NCBI GenBank assembly: GCA_016931715.1
Contig: JAFGEF010000001.1
Span: 1 to 53,895 of the forward strand
DNA length: 53,895 nt
DNA from: Sedimentisphaerales bacterium
GTDB taxonomy: Bacteria > Planctomycetota > Phycisphaerae > Sedimentisphaerales > Anaerobacaceae
Direction of reading: 5' to 3'
The position numbers were made by a program, and so were the translations under genes. Positions 44,910 through 52,558 of this stretch are shown here, piece after piece. Under the pieces are notes generated by a model. It was not told where the DNA came from. It saw only the letters and a list, made by a program, of their open reading frames with translations, and ran no database searches. Numbering within the stretch: the first letter of the stretch is position 1; each line of letters starts with the position of its first letter.

Positions 44910-45314
44910 ATGAGATTTTTAATAACAGAAGATGATTTTGCCACACGCAGATTAATGCAAAGGTATCTGTCAGATTATGGAAACTGTGATATTGCTGTAG
45001 ATGGCAATGAAGCAGTCGCAGCTTTTCGTCTTGCCCTTGAAGAGAAAGAGCCTTACGACCTGATTTGTCTTGACATTATGATGCCCGGAATGGACGGCCG
45101 CAAAGCTCTGCAGACAATACGCCAAATAGAACAGGAACATGGAATTGGAGGCTTCGACAGCACAAAAGTAATCATGACAACCGCCTGCGAAGATTCCAAA
45201 AATATTTTTGGTTCTTTCAGGGAAGGCTGTGAAGCTTATATTATCAAGCCTGTTGATAAAAATAAACTCATCGAAGAAATAGCTAAACTCGGTCTTATTA
45301 CTTTAGTCAGGTAA
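44910..45314 (+). CDS. Single-domain response regulator (CheY-like)
   Basis: A 134-residue receiver domain with no output domain. Acidic pocket D8-D9, phospho-acceptor Asp55 (ICLDIMMPGMDG), Thr90/91 and Lys113 (AYIIKP) are all present. GGAG lies 6-7 bases before the ATG at 44910; an ATG 12 bases earlier is also possible. No histidine kinase is nearby, so its partner must be elsewhere. Confidence 0.9.
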   Translation: MRFLITEDDFATRRLMQRYLSDYGNCDIAVDGNEAVAAFRLALEEKEPYDLICLDIMMPGMDGRKALQTIRQIEQEHGIGGFDSTKVIMTTACEDSKNIFGSFREGCEAYIIKPVDKNKLIEEIAKLGLITLVR

Positions 45315-45341
45315 AAAAGACAGTCAGCTTAAATAATTTAC

Positions 45342-45365
45342 TGAACTTTTGCAAAAATCTTATAA
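45342..45365. repeat. 24-bp collapsed solo form of the dispersed repeat
   Basis: TGAACTTTTGCAAAAATCTT plus ATAA differs by one base from the reverse complement of the site at 25849. It lies 27 bases after the receiver-domain gene, between convergent genes. Confidence 0.7.
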
Positions 45366-45384
45366 TTTATAGAAGCAGATTAAC

Positions 45385-45717
45385 TTATTTTAAAAGCCAC
45401 TGGTGAATAAACGCCGCAATTATCCAAACCGCAAATCCCGCACAAAGAGCAATCGTCAGTGACAATCGTCTCTGGAAACAAATAAAACATGTCAGGAAAA
45501 ATAATATTGTCGGTAAAATGCCAAACAATGCGCCCCTGGTATATCTTGCCATCAACTCGTGATTGCCCGGATTATCAATATACAACCAGACAAGCACTAT
45601 TAAACCGGTCAAAGGCATCACAGAAATTAAACCGGCAAGGGAAGGCAATTTTTTCCCAATACTCGTACACAGCGTAATTATAAACAAGCTGATGAAAAGT
45701 TTTATTATAAAACGCAT
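45385..45717 (-). CDS. Small membrane protein, DUF3147-like
   Basis: A 110-residue protein with four helices. IIKLFISLFIITLCTSIGKK, the SVMPLTGLIVLVWLYID segment and the end WIIAAFIHQWLLK fit the DUF3147 pattern. Role unknown. It faces the receiver-domain gene tail to tail, and is 40 bases downstream of the DUF4870 gene on the same strand. Confidence 0.7.
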   Translation of the reverse strand: MRFIIKLFISLFIITLCTSIGKKLPSLAGLISVMPLTGLIVLVWLYIDNPGNHELMARYTRGALFGILPTILFFLTCFICFQRRLSLTIALCAGFAVWIIAAFIHQWLLK

Positions 45718-45757
45718 AGAAAACCGTTTGCTGCTGCAAAAATTTTAACTTCAATAA

Positions 45758-46156
45758 CTACTTTATGAAGCGGATTGTCAAAGGATAACGATAGTGCTCA
45801 CCGTTATTTGCTTTAATAGCCGCCATAATGATAAAGACTATATCGACTATGGCAACAGCAGCCAAAAGGAAGAATCCAATGCAAAGAAAACACAAAAGAC
45901 CGGATATAGCCGCATAAATAAACATCGAAATCTGAAAATTTATGGATTCTTTGCCCTGTTCGTTCACAAAAGGAAATTCTTCTTTTTTTATCAACCAGAC
46001 AACCAGCGGCCCGATAACCCAGCCAAAAGCCGGCACTACATATCCCGCAAGCGCTGCGAGGTGACAGAACATTCCCCACATTCGTGCATCCTTACTGATT
46101 TCACCACTTCTTACATTCTGCTCTGCTCCACTATTTTGTTCAGTCGTTTCATCCAT
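45758..46156 (-). CDS. DUF4870 membrane protein
   Basis: A 132-residue protein. A polar N-terminus (about 1-22) precedes MWGMFCHLAALAGYVVPAFG, WLIKKEEFPFVNEQGKESIN (the family signature with FV-x-x-x-G-K-x-x-xN) and two further helices. DUF4870 proteins are Tic20-like membrane proteins of unknown function. A truncated repeat element lies in its upstream region. Confidence 0.85.
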   Translation of the reverse strand: MDETTEQNSGAEQNVRSGEISKDARMWGMFCHLAALAGYVVPAFGWVIGPLVVWLIKKEEFPFVNEQGKESINFQISMFIYAAISGLLCFLCIGFFLLAAVAIVDIVFIIMAAIKANNGEHYRYPLTIRFIK

Positions 46157-46177
46157 TTTTAACTCCCTTTCTTAAAG

Positions 46178-46201
46178 TATGTCTAACTTCAATTTTGCAG
46201 A
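46178..46201. repeat. Solo terminus of the dispersed repeat
   Basis: It is identical in reverse complement to the 14928-type consensus end (starting TCTGCAAAATTGAAGTTAGA). A half-arm of the internal hairpin (CTTTCTTAAAG) is still attached at 46169-46177. The rest of the element is missing. It lies 22 bases upstream of the DUF4870 start. Confidence 0.7.
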
Positions 46202-46274
46202 ATCCTTTTATTAATAACATTGAAAACCAACAATATATATTTTTAGCAGGGCTTTTTTTAGAGTCAAGAGAAAA

Positions 46275-46367
46275 CCTCTAATAAAAAGAATCGTGTCGCG
46301 GGCATCTTGCCCGCGAAACATTACGAGTATGGCAATGCTGCCTCTTAAAAATTCATTTTGTTAGAGG
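46275..46367. repeat. Second small palindromic element (93 bp)
   Basis: Outer inverted ends CCTCTAATAAAAAGAAT and, reversed, CCTCTAACAAAATGAAT match at most positions. An inner hairpin TCGCGGGC-ATCTT-GCCCGCGA (46294-46314) is perfect. It has no coding capacity and lies just after the pterin-binding gene on the minus strand, where it could also end transcription. Confidence 0.5.
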
Positions 46368-46391
46368 CTATTAAACAGTCTTTTATTCCTA

Positions 46392-47357
46392 TTATTTATT
46401 AGCTGGCTTTCTGTTTTCGCGGCAGAATTTCCCCATCAGTTCCATCGCCGTGTTCATTTTTTCCATTGAACCATCCATTTTCGCGTAAGCATCGACAAGC
46501 TCAACTAATTCCGCGTCCGGCGCTACTTCGCCATAATGATGAGCAACATTAACGATTCCAGCATCCAGACCATACTCCATCGCTTTTGCAACATAAGCCC
46601 TGCAAACACCGATTTTCCTGCCGGGCAAATCCCGAACACTGTTGCTGACGCCAAGCGAGCAATGTACACCCTTCATCTTCGGGTCGCTCTTAATCTTTTT
46701 TATTGTCTCGAACGCCCTGTAAGTATAGCCCGGAACATTCGGCTCCATCGGCATATCTATCGCAAGCGGAAATACCGTCGAATCGAAATAAATCTCTCCC
46801 GGCTTAAAACCAAATTCACCTGTCGCCGTATCGAATATTTTTTGCGCTAATGCAAAAAGCTCATCTATCGAATGCGAGCCGCCCGGACCAGTCGCGGCTT
46901 CTTCGCTTACAAGAAGACCTACAAAGGAAAAACCATAATCCTTCTTGAGAGGAAGCATCTTGTCTATCGTATAAACCTTTATCGAATTTAAAAGCGGCTG
47001 TTTCACCTTCTGGTCGGTATCGTACCATTCTTTAAGGCCGGCGGCTAATACATCGTTATTGCTGCTGTCGATACAAATCGGCACGCCTTTGCTCCACTTG
47101 CGAACGAGTTTCGTATATTCAATCATCATTTCGACTGTTTGCCGCGGGTCGTTTTCGCCGAACGCATCAAGATTTACTGCAATATAATTTGCTCCGTCAG
47201 AAACCTGTGATTCGATCAGGTCTGTTATATATTTTAAGTCTTCGCTTTGTTTAACATAAGCATCCGGACCTGATTCGGCTAACTGTTTCATAACCTTCGC
47301 AGTCCTGGGAATTGATGCATGTATTGTTTCACCGATAGAAATTAGCGATTTTTTCAT
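46392..47357 (-). CDS. Pterin-binding methyltransferase (MeTr/AcsE-like)
   Basis: A 321-residue TIM-barrel protein of the pterin-binding (DHPS/MetH/AcsE) superfamily. Family segments are GANYIAVNLD, VPICIDSSNNDVLAAGLK and GVHCSLGVSNSVRDLPGR, the last like the G-x-SN-x-SF region of AcsE. AcsE-type enzymes move the methyl group of methyl-tetrahydrofolate to a corrinoid protein. No corrinoid protein or CO dehydrogenase gene is near, so the acceptor is unknown. GGGAG lies about 10 bases before the ATG. Confidence 0.75.
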   Translation of the reverse strand: MKKSLISIGETIHASIPRTAKVMKQLAESGPDAYVKQSEDLKYITDLIESQVSDGANYIAVNLDAFGENDPRQTVEMMIEYTKLVRKWSKGVPICIDSSNNDVLAAGLKEWYDTDQKVKQPLLNSIKVYTIDKMLPLKKDYGFSFVGLLVSEEAATGPGGSHSIDELFALAQKIFDTATGEFGFKPGEIYFDSTVFPLAIDMPMEPNVPGYTYRAFETIKKIKSDPKMKGVHCSLGVSNSVRDLPGRKIGVCRAYVAKAMEYGLDAGIVNVAHHYGEVAPDAELVELVDAYAKMDGSMEKMNTAMELMGKFCRENRKPANK

Positions 47358-47383
47358 ATTAACGTACTCCCTTTAACTATAAT

Positions 47384-47656
47384 TGTGGATAACCTGTTGA
47401 TAACTTCGTTTTTATCTGTAAATCCTTATTATTACATTGATAAAGAAACTTATACAAAAAAATGTTTTTTATAAAATGTATTATAAAACCGGCCTTTCAT
47501 CCACGTTGTATTATAAACCCTTGTCAATCAAGACTTTACATCTATTGAGAAATAGAATATTTACTTTGATTGATGTTTAGCCTGATTAACAACTGCCGCT
47601 ATTCATAAATTTACCTATATTAACACACTTTGTTAAAAACATCGTTAAGTGGATAA
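47384..47656. other. Cluster of DnaA-box-like sites in an AT-rich gap
   Basis: TGTGGATAA (47384-47392) is a perfect DnaA box on the minus strand. TGTTGATAA (47396-47404) and AGTGGATAA (47648-47656) each differ by one base. TTATACAAA near 47450 is another near match. The stretch between, with TTTTTTATAAAATGTATTAT, is strongly AT-rich. The 360-base gap between 47358 and 47717 has no gene. An origin or a DnaA-regulated site is possible; no dnaA, dnaN or parAB is in view. Confidence 0.35.
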
Positions 47657-47717
47657 TTTACCAGAAACTATCTATTTTTTCATGTATTTTCCATGAAATT
47701 TTGTTTTTTTCACTGTT

Positions 47718-48779
47718 TCAGGCACGGGAATTCTTTTTAAAAGCCGTGATTTTTTCCTTCAGCATCCTGCAGGCTTCTGCCGGATCACTTGCTTTTGTAA
47801 CCGCATTGCAAACTGCGATGCAATCAGCGCCCGCACTTAAAACCTGCTCGATATTTTCCAGAGTTATGCCTCCAATAGCAACATGGCCTATAGGCTCATC
47901 TGCCAACATTGCAGTTGCATTCCTGACATAATCCAAACCTACAGGCTCTGCCGAAGGTTTGGTCGCAGTAGCATATACCGGCCCCAGGCCGACATACGTA
48001 GGCTGCTCTTCACATGCACCTTTAAGCTGTTCGAGAGAATGCGTGCTTTTACCGATTATCATGGGCTTCTGTTCAAGCTGCCTGGCGCACTGGACGGGCA
48101 AGTCGTTCTGCCCGAAGTGAACACCATCGGCATCTGACGCAATTGCAATATCAAGACGGTCATTTATCACACTGCAAACGCCGAATCCTTTGCAAATTTT
48201 CACAAACTCAATCGCGGCGGCGTATAAATCATCATTCGGTATTTCCTTCGCGCGAAGCTGGATGCAGTCCGCGCCGCCAGATGAACATTGCGAAGTTAAA
48301 GAAATAATCTCCGCCGGAAAGTTGCTTGTAATTATGATGTAAAGCTCGACCTTTCTGAATTTCTCCAAAGGCTCGCCGACTAAAACAATGTCCTTCTCAA
48401 GCGTATATGCTGCGTATCGCAACTGCTCAATCTGTCCCGCAATCGCTTTATCCTGAATCTGTATGACTTCGGAAAGCACACGCAGCGCCTCGACCAGCCT
48501 CTTGCATCCTGCGGTGCAGCAGTCTTTCAAACTGCTCCGGCTGTTCTGACCAGAAACTTTCAGGTCAACTCCTACATCGGCGAGCGTATCTCGTGATGCC
48601 ATGAGTCTGCCGCTATCCAATTGCATAATGAAGCTGCAAAGATTATGCCTTAACTCTTTAGCGCGGCCGCTCAGTAATTTCGAATTCAATCCAAACCTGC
48701 AATAGTCTTCGATTACCCGCAGAGCTTCCCTGGCACGATTAAAATTCGCATCTATGATTCTATAAACTGCACTGTCCAT
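47718..48779 (-). CDS. thiE: Thiamine-phosphate synthase with N-terminal ThiD2 domain
   Basis: A 353-residue fusion. Residues 1-125 are a ThiD2-type domain with RIIDANFNRAREALRVIEDY, linked to HMP-phosphate phosphorylation. Residues about 145-353 are the ThiE barrel that joins HMP-PP and thiazole phosphate. It has ADCIQLRAKE, SDADGVHFGQNDLP (Mg-pyrophosphate binding), GKSTHS and GLGPVYATATKP. The two last steps before thiamine phosphate are thus on one chain. No other thiamine gene is adjacent. The ATG is at 48779. Confidence 0.93.
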   Translation of the reverse strand: MDSAVYRIIDANFNRAREALRVIEDYCRFGLNSKLLSGRAKELRHNLCSFIMQLDSGRLMASRDTLADVGVDLKVSGQNSRSSLKDCCTAGCKRLVEALRVLSEVIQIQDKAIAGQIEQLRYAAYTLEKDIVLVGEPLEKFRKVELYIIITSNFPAEIISLTSQCSSGGADCIQLRAKEIPNDDLYAAAIEFVKICKGFGVCSVINDRLDIAIASDADGVHFGQNDLPVQCARQLEQKPMIIGKSTHSLEQLKGACEEQPTYVGLGPVYATATKPSAEPVGLDYVRNATAMLADEPIGHVAIGGITLENIEQVLSAGADCIAVCNAVTKASDPAEACRMLKEKITAFKKNSRA

Positions 48780-48913
48780 AACGCCGCTAATTATATCGTC
48801 CCGACCCTATAAATAACAGCTTAAACCAAAAAATGATTCGATCCTATTTTTCTTCTCACGATTTATAAGGTTCGTGTGCTTCTTCTCTTGATTCTCTTTA
48901 TGTAGCTTTTATT

Positions 48914-50122
48914 TTATTTAACGGACTTCGATAACATTATTTGTTTCTTTATATATGTCAGAGCTTCTTTACGCTGTTCCTGTGTTTCTATTATAAGTTC
49001 CTTGTCAATAATCGGTAAAATTTCTTCGCCAAGCCTGCTTAGCAATCTTACACGGACAACATCTTCGATAGCCTGTAGAGATTTTTGGCCTTTTTCAGTA
49101 TAGTCAGATACGTGACCGTCTCCTGTACCTTTTAGTTGCCTAAGAAGGTATTCTGCAATAGTCTGTTGATTATTTAAACCATCCCGCTCCATCTGAAGTG
49201 TCAAATACATCTCATAGGCCTTTTCGCGATACATTACATCATACTTTGTATAAGTATCATCCTTATATATTTTTTCAAGATCGGTCAATAAACCGCTTTC
49301 CTTTTTCTTGTAACGTTCCCAAAGCTCAGAAAATCCCAGATAATATGTGTTTTCACTATTACGCATTCTCTCAAGAGACTCTCTAATAAAGTCACGATAT
49401 ACTGGATTATCCAAAGATGGTTTTTTTATTTCTTCTTCCAACAGAACTATTGAAAAGGGACTTTCTATCATTCTTGAACCTAAAATCGTTCTTTCCGCAG
49501 ACAACTCTTTTTCTCCGTTTGCTATTTGGTCACGAGCAGATTTTAATATTGCTTCCACAAATTTAACATCATCAAGGTTCCCAAAATCTTTTTTCAATCT
49601 ATATTGTCTAAAGACGGCACCTATACCTGTACCTTTCTCATATTTTAATAAAACATTTCTTGCTTTCACTGTCAGGGTATTGCTTAGTTCAAAAGCTACT
49701 ATGTCTTGTTGAATATTTTTATTTTTGCTGATTAGTAATTTTTCGAGCTCATCAATATATTTATCCGAGTCTTTCCCACCGGATTTTTGCTTAGCCAGAT
49801 TTATCTGTGTATTTGTATATGGTCGCTTAGCGAAAGGAGATTTATCGATTTCTTTTTTATACTTTTTAGCATATTTCTCAAGCAAATCTTTGCTTTGGCT
49901 GTCAGTTCTATTGCCAAGTTCATCAAAAATAAGAGACATTTTATCACTCTCAGAATCATTTCCTTTTTCTATCAACTTTTCAAGTTCAGAAACGTTTTTG
50001 CTCTTTAACTCCTCTGTAAAAACAAGCAAATCTCTCTTGGGCGTAACTACAAATGCATGAACGATTGGTGTGAATGATATTATAATTATTAATCCGGCAA
50101 ACAATATTTCTCGCTTTGACAT
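48914..50122 (-). CDS. Secreted helical protein of unknown function
   Basis: A 402-residue protein with a signal peptide (MSKREILFAGLIIIISFTPI, cleavage near VHA). The rest is strongly charged and predicted alpha-helical, with Glu/Lys-rich heptad-like stretches (ELEKLIEKGNDSESDKM; KKESGLLTDLEKIYK), perhaps HEAT-like. The frame is open to a GTG at 50155, and the ATGs at 50134 and 50122 are both possible; the latter gives a clean signal peptide. Codon use is more AT-rich than in the neighbours. No family is recognised. Confidence 0.7.
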   Translation of the reverse strand: MSKREILFAGLIIIISFTPIVHAFVVTPKRDLLVFTEELKSKNVSELEKLIEKGNDSESDKMSLIFDELGNRTDSQSKDLLEKYAKKYKKEIDKSPFAKRPYTNTQINLAKQKSGGKDSDKYIDELEKLLISKNKNIQQDIVAFELSNTLTVKARNVLLKYEKGTGIGAVFRQYRLKKDFGNLDDVKFVEAILKSARDQIANGEKELSAERTILGSRMIESPFSIVLLEEEIKKPSLDNPVYRDFIRESLERMRNSENTYYLGFSELWERYKKKESGLLTDLEKIYKDDTYTKYDVMYREKAYEMYLTLQMERDGLNNQQTIAEYLLRQLKGTGDGHVSDYTEKGQKSLQAIEDVVRVRLLSRLGEEILPIIDKELIIETQEQRKEALTYIKKQIMLSKSVK

Positions 50123-50291
50123 AACTTTATCCATCCTGCATTTTATCCTGTTCACAAAGAACTCTTCTTTTTCCGATATTTGCCCTAAGATTATAAAATC
50201 GGGGAATGAATGTCAAGAATTATTTATCGCTGCAAGCAAAATAAGAATAGATTTTACAAACTTTTTACAATTCTCCTAAATCACATCTTTT

Positions 50292-50867
50292 TTAATGTCT
50301 TTCAGGCAAGAAATCTATTTTTACGATATTGATGTTTGGCTGTCCCTTTAACTTATAAGCAACTTGGGCGGGTTCAGGAAAATCTATGGTTTCAACTCCA
50401 TATTTGGGCATTGCTCCGCTGAAAGTAGTACGGCGTATCGGCTCGTGCCGCCGCCATTCGTCACCAAGATAAATACGAATCATGCTCCAGTCTGATGAAC
50501 GTGCTATCGTAAGATAAAGCCAGGAATGAAAGACAACTATCGAGCTGTCCGGCGACCAGAGAATTTCTTTAATAGAATCAACATCGCCGACAAGCCTGGC
50601 GATTCGCAAAAAGCGTGTTTTGTCTGAACGCTCGATCATTAAAGACTGATTCGGACCGTCAAGACATGGCTCATCAACTACATATGCCAGATATTGTCCA
50701 TCAGGAGAATTTACTTCCATAACAACCTTTGGACCATGAATCATTGCATTTATTGTACCAGAAGCAAAAAGATAAATTGACAGAATTCCCAGAAGAAGCA
50801 CAAGAAGTATTGTTGGCAGAAATATTACAAGCTTTGTTTTTATGCTAAAAGCGTTCATCTTATTCAT
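50292..50867 (-). CDS. Membrane-anchored protein with WD40/TolB-like segments
   Basis: A 191-residue protein with one N-terminal anchor (residues about 12-36, KLVIFLPTILLVLLLGILSI). The external part has two segments like beta-propeller blades, NSPDGQYLAYVVDE and LWSPDSSIVVFHSW, too few for a full propeller. Function unknown. It shares its strand with the unknown secreted protein 136 bases downstream. Confidence 0.65.
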   Translation of the reverse strand: MNKMNAFSIKTKLVIFLPTILLVLLLGILSIYLFASGTINAMIHGPKVVMEVNSPDGQYLAYVVDEPCLDGPNQSLMIERSDKTRFLRIARLVGDVDSIKEILWSPDSSIVVFHSWLYLTIARSSDWSMIRIYLGDEWRRHEPIRRTTFSGAMPKYGVETIDFPEPAQVAYKLKGQPNINIVKIDFLPERH

Positions 50868-50969
50868 CCCTTCATTTCCGACCGTTTATTTCCATAAATT
50901 CTCTATGCAATATTAATATAATTGACTTATAGAATCAAGAATATTTCAAAAATTCTTTTATTAAAGTTT

Positions 50970-52046
50970 TTATGGCAAAGAAGGACAATGCGGGCAATTT
51001 TTTGTCAGGATTTCGCAGCCTGTTTTAGTGACAAGTAAATCATCTTCTATTCGCACGCCGAGCCTGCCCGGCATGTATATTCCGGGTTCGATAGTAACAA
51101 CCTGCCCGGCTTTCAAAACACCTTTCGCTTCAGGTTTCAGAAATGGCGATTCGTGGATTTCTATTCCGAAGCCGTGACCTGTGCCGTGACCATAGACGGG
51201 CAAATCAGATTGCCTGATAACTTCACGCGCCGCGTTGTCAACTTCCTGAAGTGTAATGCCCGCTTTGACTTTTTTAACAGCCGCTTCCTGCGCTTTTTCC
51301 ACAACTTCATACACTTTCTGATAAAAACCGTTTGGCTTTCCAATAATAAAGCAGCGCGTAATGTCACTGCAATAACCTTTGTATTTTGCGCCGAAATCTA
51401 TAAGGATTGTATCGTTTTTCCCGAGCTTCCTCGATGTGGGCTGATGATGAGGCCTCGAAGCATTGAAACCGAAAGCCGCAATTGTCTCGAAGCTGTTCAT
51501 CGAGCCGAGTTTGCGAATCTGGAAATCGAGCATTCCCGCCAATTCACTTTCTGTCATCCCGGGTTTTATCAGAGGAACAGTTTGCGCGAGCGCTTTTGCC
51601 GCTATCGAAGCCGCTTTTTTTATTACAGCTATTTCGCTTTCATCTTTAATGCTTCGAATGTTTTCGATTACGCCGCTTGCCGTCTGAATTTTTGTTTTAA
51701 GGGCTTTTTTTATCTGTCCGAATTCCGCAACCGAAGTCGAACTTTCTACCGATATATGTTCGACAGATTTGTATTTCTTAATAATCCTGGCCGCTGCATC
51801 CGGCATCGGCTCGTGACGTTCGATTATCGTGCCTACCGGACATTCCTTCATTGCCTGTTCTGTGTACCTGCTGTCGGTTACAAGAAAAGAGCGGCCGTTA
51901 ATTATCATCGCCCAGCTATCATCGCCTAAAAATCCTGTCGCGTAACTTACATTGGCAGGTTTTGTAATTATCAGACAATTTATCCCGCTTTTTTTAAGCT
52001 CACGACCAATTGCCCGAACGCGTCCCTTTATAGATCCTGTATTCAT
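50970..52046 (-). CDS. M24B aminopeptidase (Xaa-Pro type)
   Basis: A 358-residue metallopeptidase removing N-terminal residues before proline, or Xaa-Pro dipeptides. A creatinase-like N-terminal domain (about 1-130) precedes the pita-bread catalytic domain. All metal ligands are visible: Asp in ILIDFGAKY, Asp in CSDITRCF, His in HGTGHGFGIEIHE, Glu in TIEPGIY and Glu in VRIEDD. The first Met is at 52046. No signal peptide, so cytosolic. A terminal repeat-like element follows upstream. Confidence 0.93.
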   Translation of the reverse strand: MNTGSIKGRVRAIGRELKKSGINCLIITKPANVSYATGFLGDDSWAMIINGRSFLVTDSRYTEQAMKECPVGTIIERHEPMPDAAARIIKKYKSVEHISVESSTSVAEFGQIKKALKTKIQTASGVIENIRSIKDESEIAVIKKAASIAAKALAQTVPLIKPGMTESELAGMLDFQIRKLGSMNSFETIAAFGFNASRPHHQPTSRKLGKNDTILIDFGAKYKGYCSDITRCFIIGKPNGFYQKVYEVVEKAQEAAVKKVKAGITLQEVDNAAREVIRQSDLPVYGHGTGHGFGIEIHESPFLKPEAKGVLKAGQVVTIEPGIYMPGRLGVRIEDDLLVTKTGCEILTKNCPHCPSLP

Positions 52047-52146
52047 TTATACAATCTCCTGTCCTTCTTATCCATGTCATTGCAATGACATATAAAAGCG
52101 AACTTATTAAATACAATCAGTGTTATAAGCCCTTAAAGCACCTATT

Positions 52147-52268
52147 GTTCTGTAACTTAACAAATGAAGGGTGTCATTCTGAGTAAAACGAAGAATCTGG
52201 GCATCGATAGCCAGATGTTTCGCCTGTAGGCTCAACATGACAACTTTTCATATCAAGTGTTACAGAAC
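52147..52268. repeat. Small inverted-repeat element with the ATTCTGAG motif
   Basis: GTTCTGTAAC (52147-52156) and GTTACAGAAC (52259-52268) are perfect inverted ends around about 100 bases with no gene. Inside is TGTCATTCTGAG followed by CGAAGAATCTGG, a motif often seen as a dispersed bacterial repeat. Confidence 0.5.
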
Positions 52269-52350
52269 ACTATTATGAATAATGAACTATAAATTGCGAA
52301 AAAAATAAAGTTTTTTTTCACAAATGCCGTTCTTTGTCTGATTTATTTCT

Positions 52351-52512
52351 TATACTTTATTTAGAGATTAAGAGTTTTACAAGATATAAGACTCGCCGAG
52401 GGAGAGGCTGGTAATCATGGAATTTCGCCGGCCAAAAGATGTTTTCCACAAGGGGGAAAGACTTTTAGGACCAAATTTTTTGGGAAAGGGCGGCTGTTTA
52501 GCCGCCTTTTTC
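52351..52512 (+). ncRNA. Candidate structured RNA with -10 box and terminator
   Basis: A TATACT box at 52351-52356 is followed by about 150 bases without a usable frame, ending in a strong terminator. Possible stems: GAGT/ACTC (from 52370), GGCTGG with CCGGCC around a 16-base loop (52417-52444 region), AAAAG/CTTTT enclosing TTTCC/GGAAA, and CCAAA/TTTGG. It matches no riboswitch, 6S, SRP, RNase P or tmRNA signature I know. It is separate from the rhomboid gene, whose start lies 46 bases after the terminator. Confidence 0.5.
52489..52512 (+). terminator. Intrinsic terminator of the candidate RNA
   Basis: GGCGGC-TGTTTA-GCCGCC followed by TTTTTC: a GC-rich 6-bp perfect stem with T-run. Confidence 0.85.
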
Positions 52513-52558
52513 GTTTATGCCTTGTTAAATTTCACTTTGCCCGTTACAATGAAGGGCT

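Noticed and set aside
51153..51929. 258-codon frame antisense to the M24 aminopeptidase
   Set aside because: Shadow frame; the opposite strand carries all catalytic residues of the peptidase.
52351..52512. c-di-GMP, c-di-AMP, SAM, TPP, cobalamin or ZTP riboswitch
   Set aside because: The conserved core sequences of these classes are absent, and the terminator separates the RNA from the next gene.
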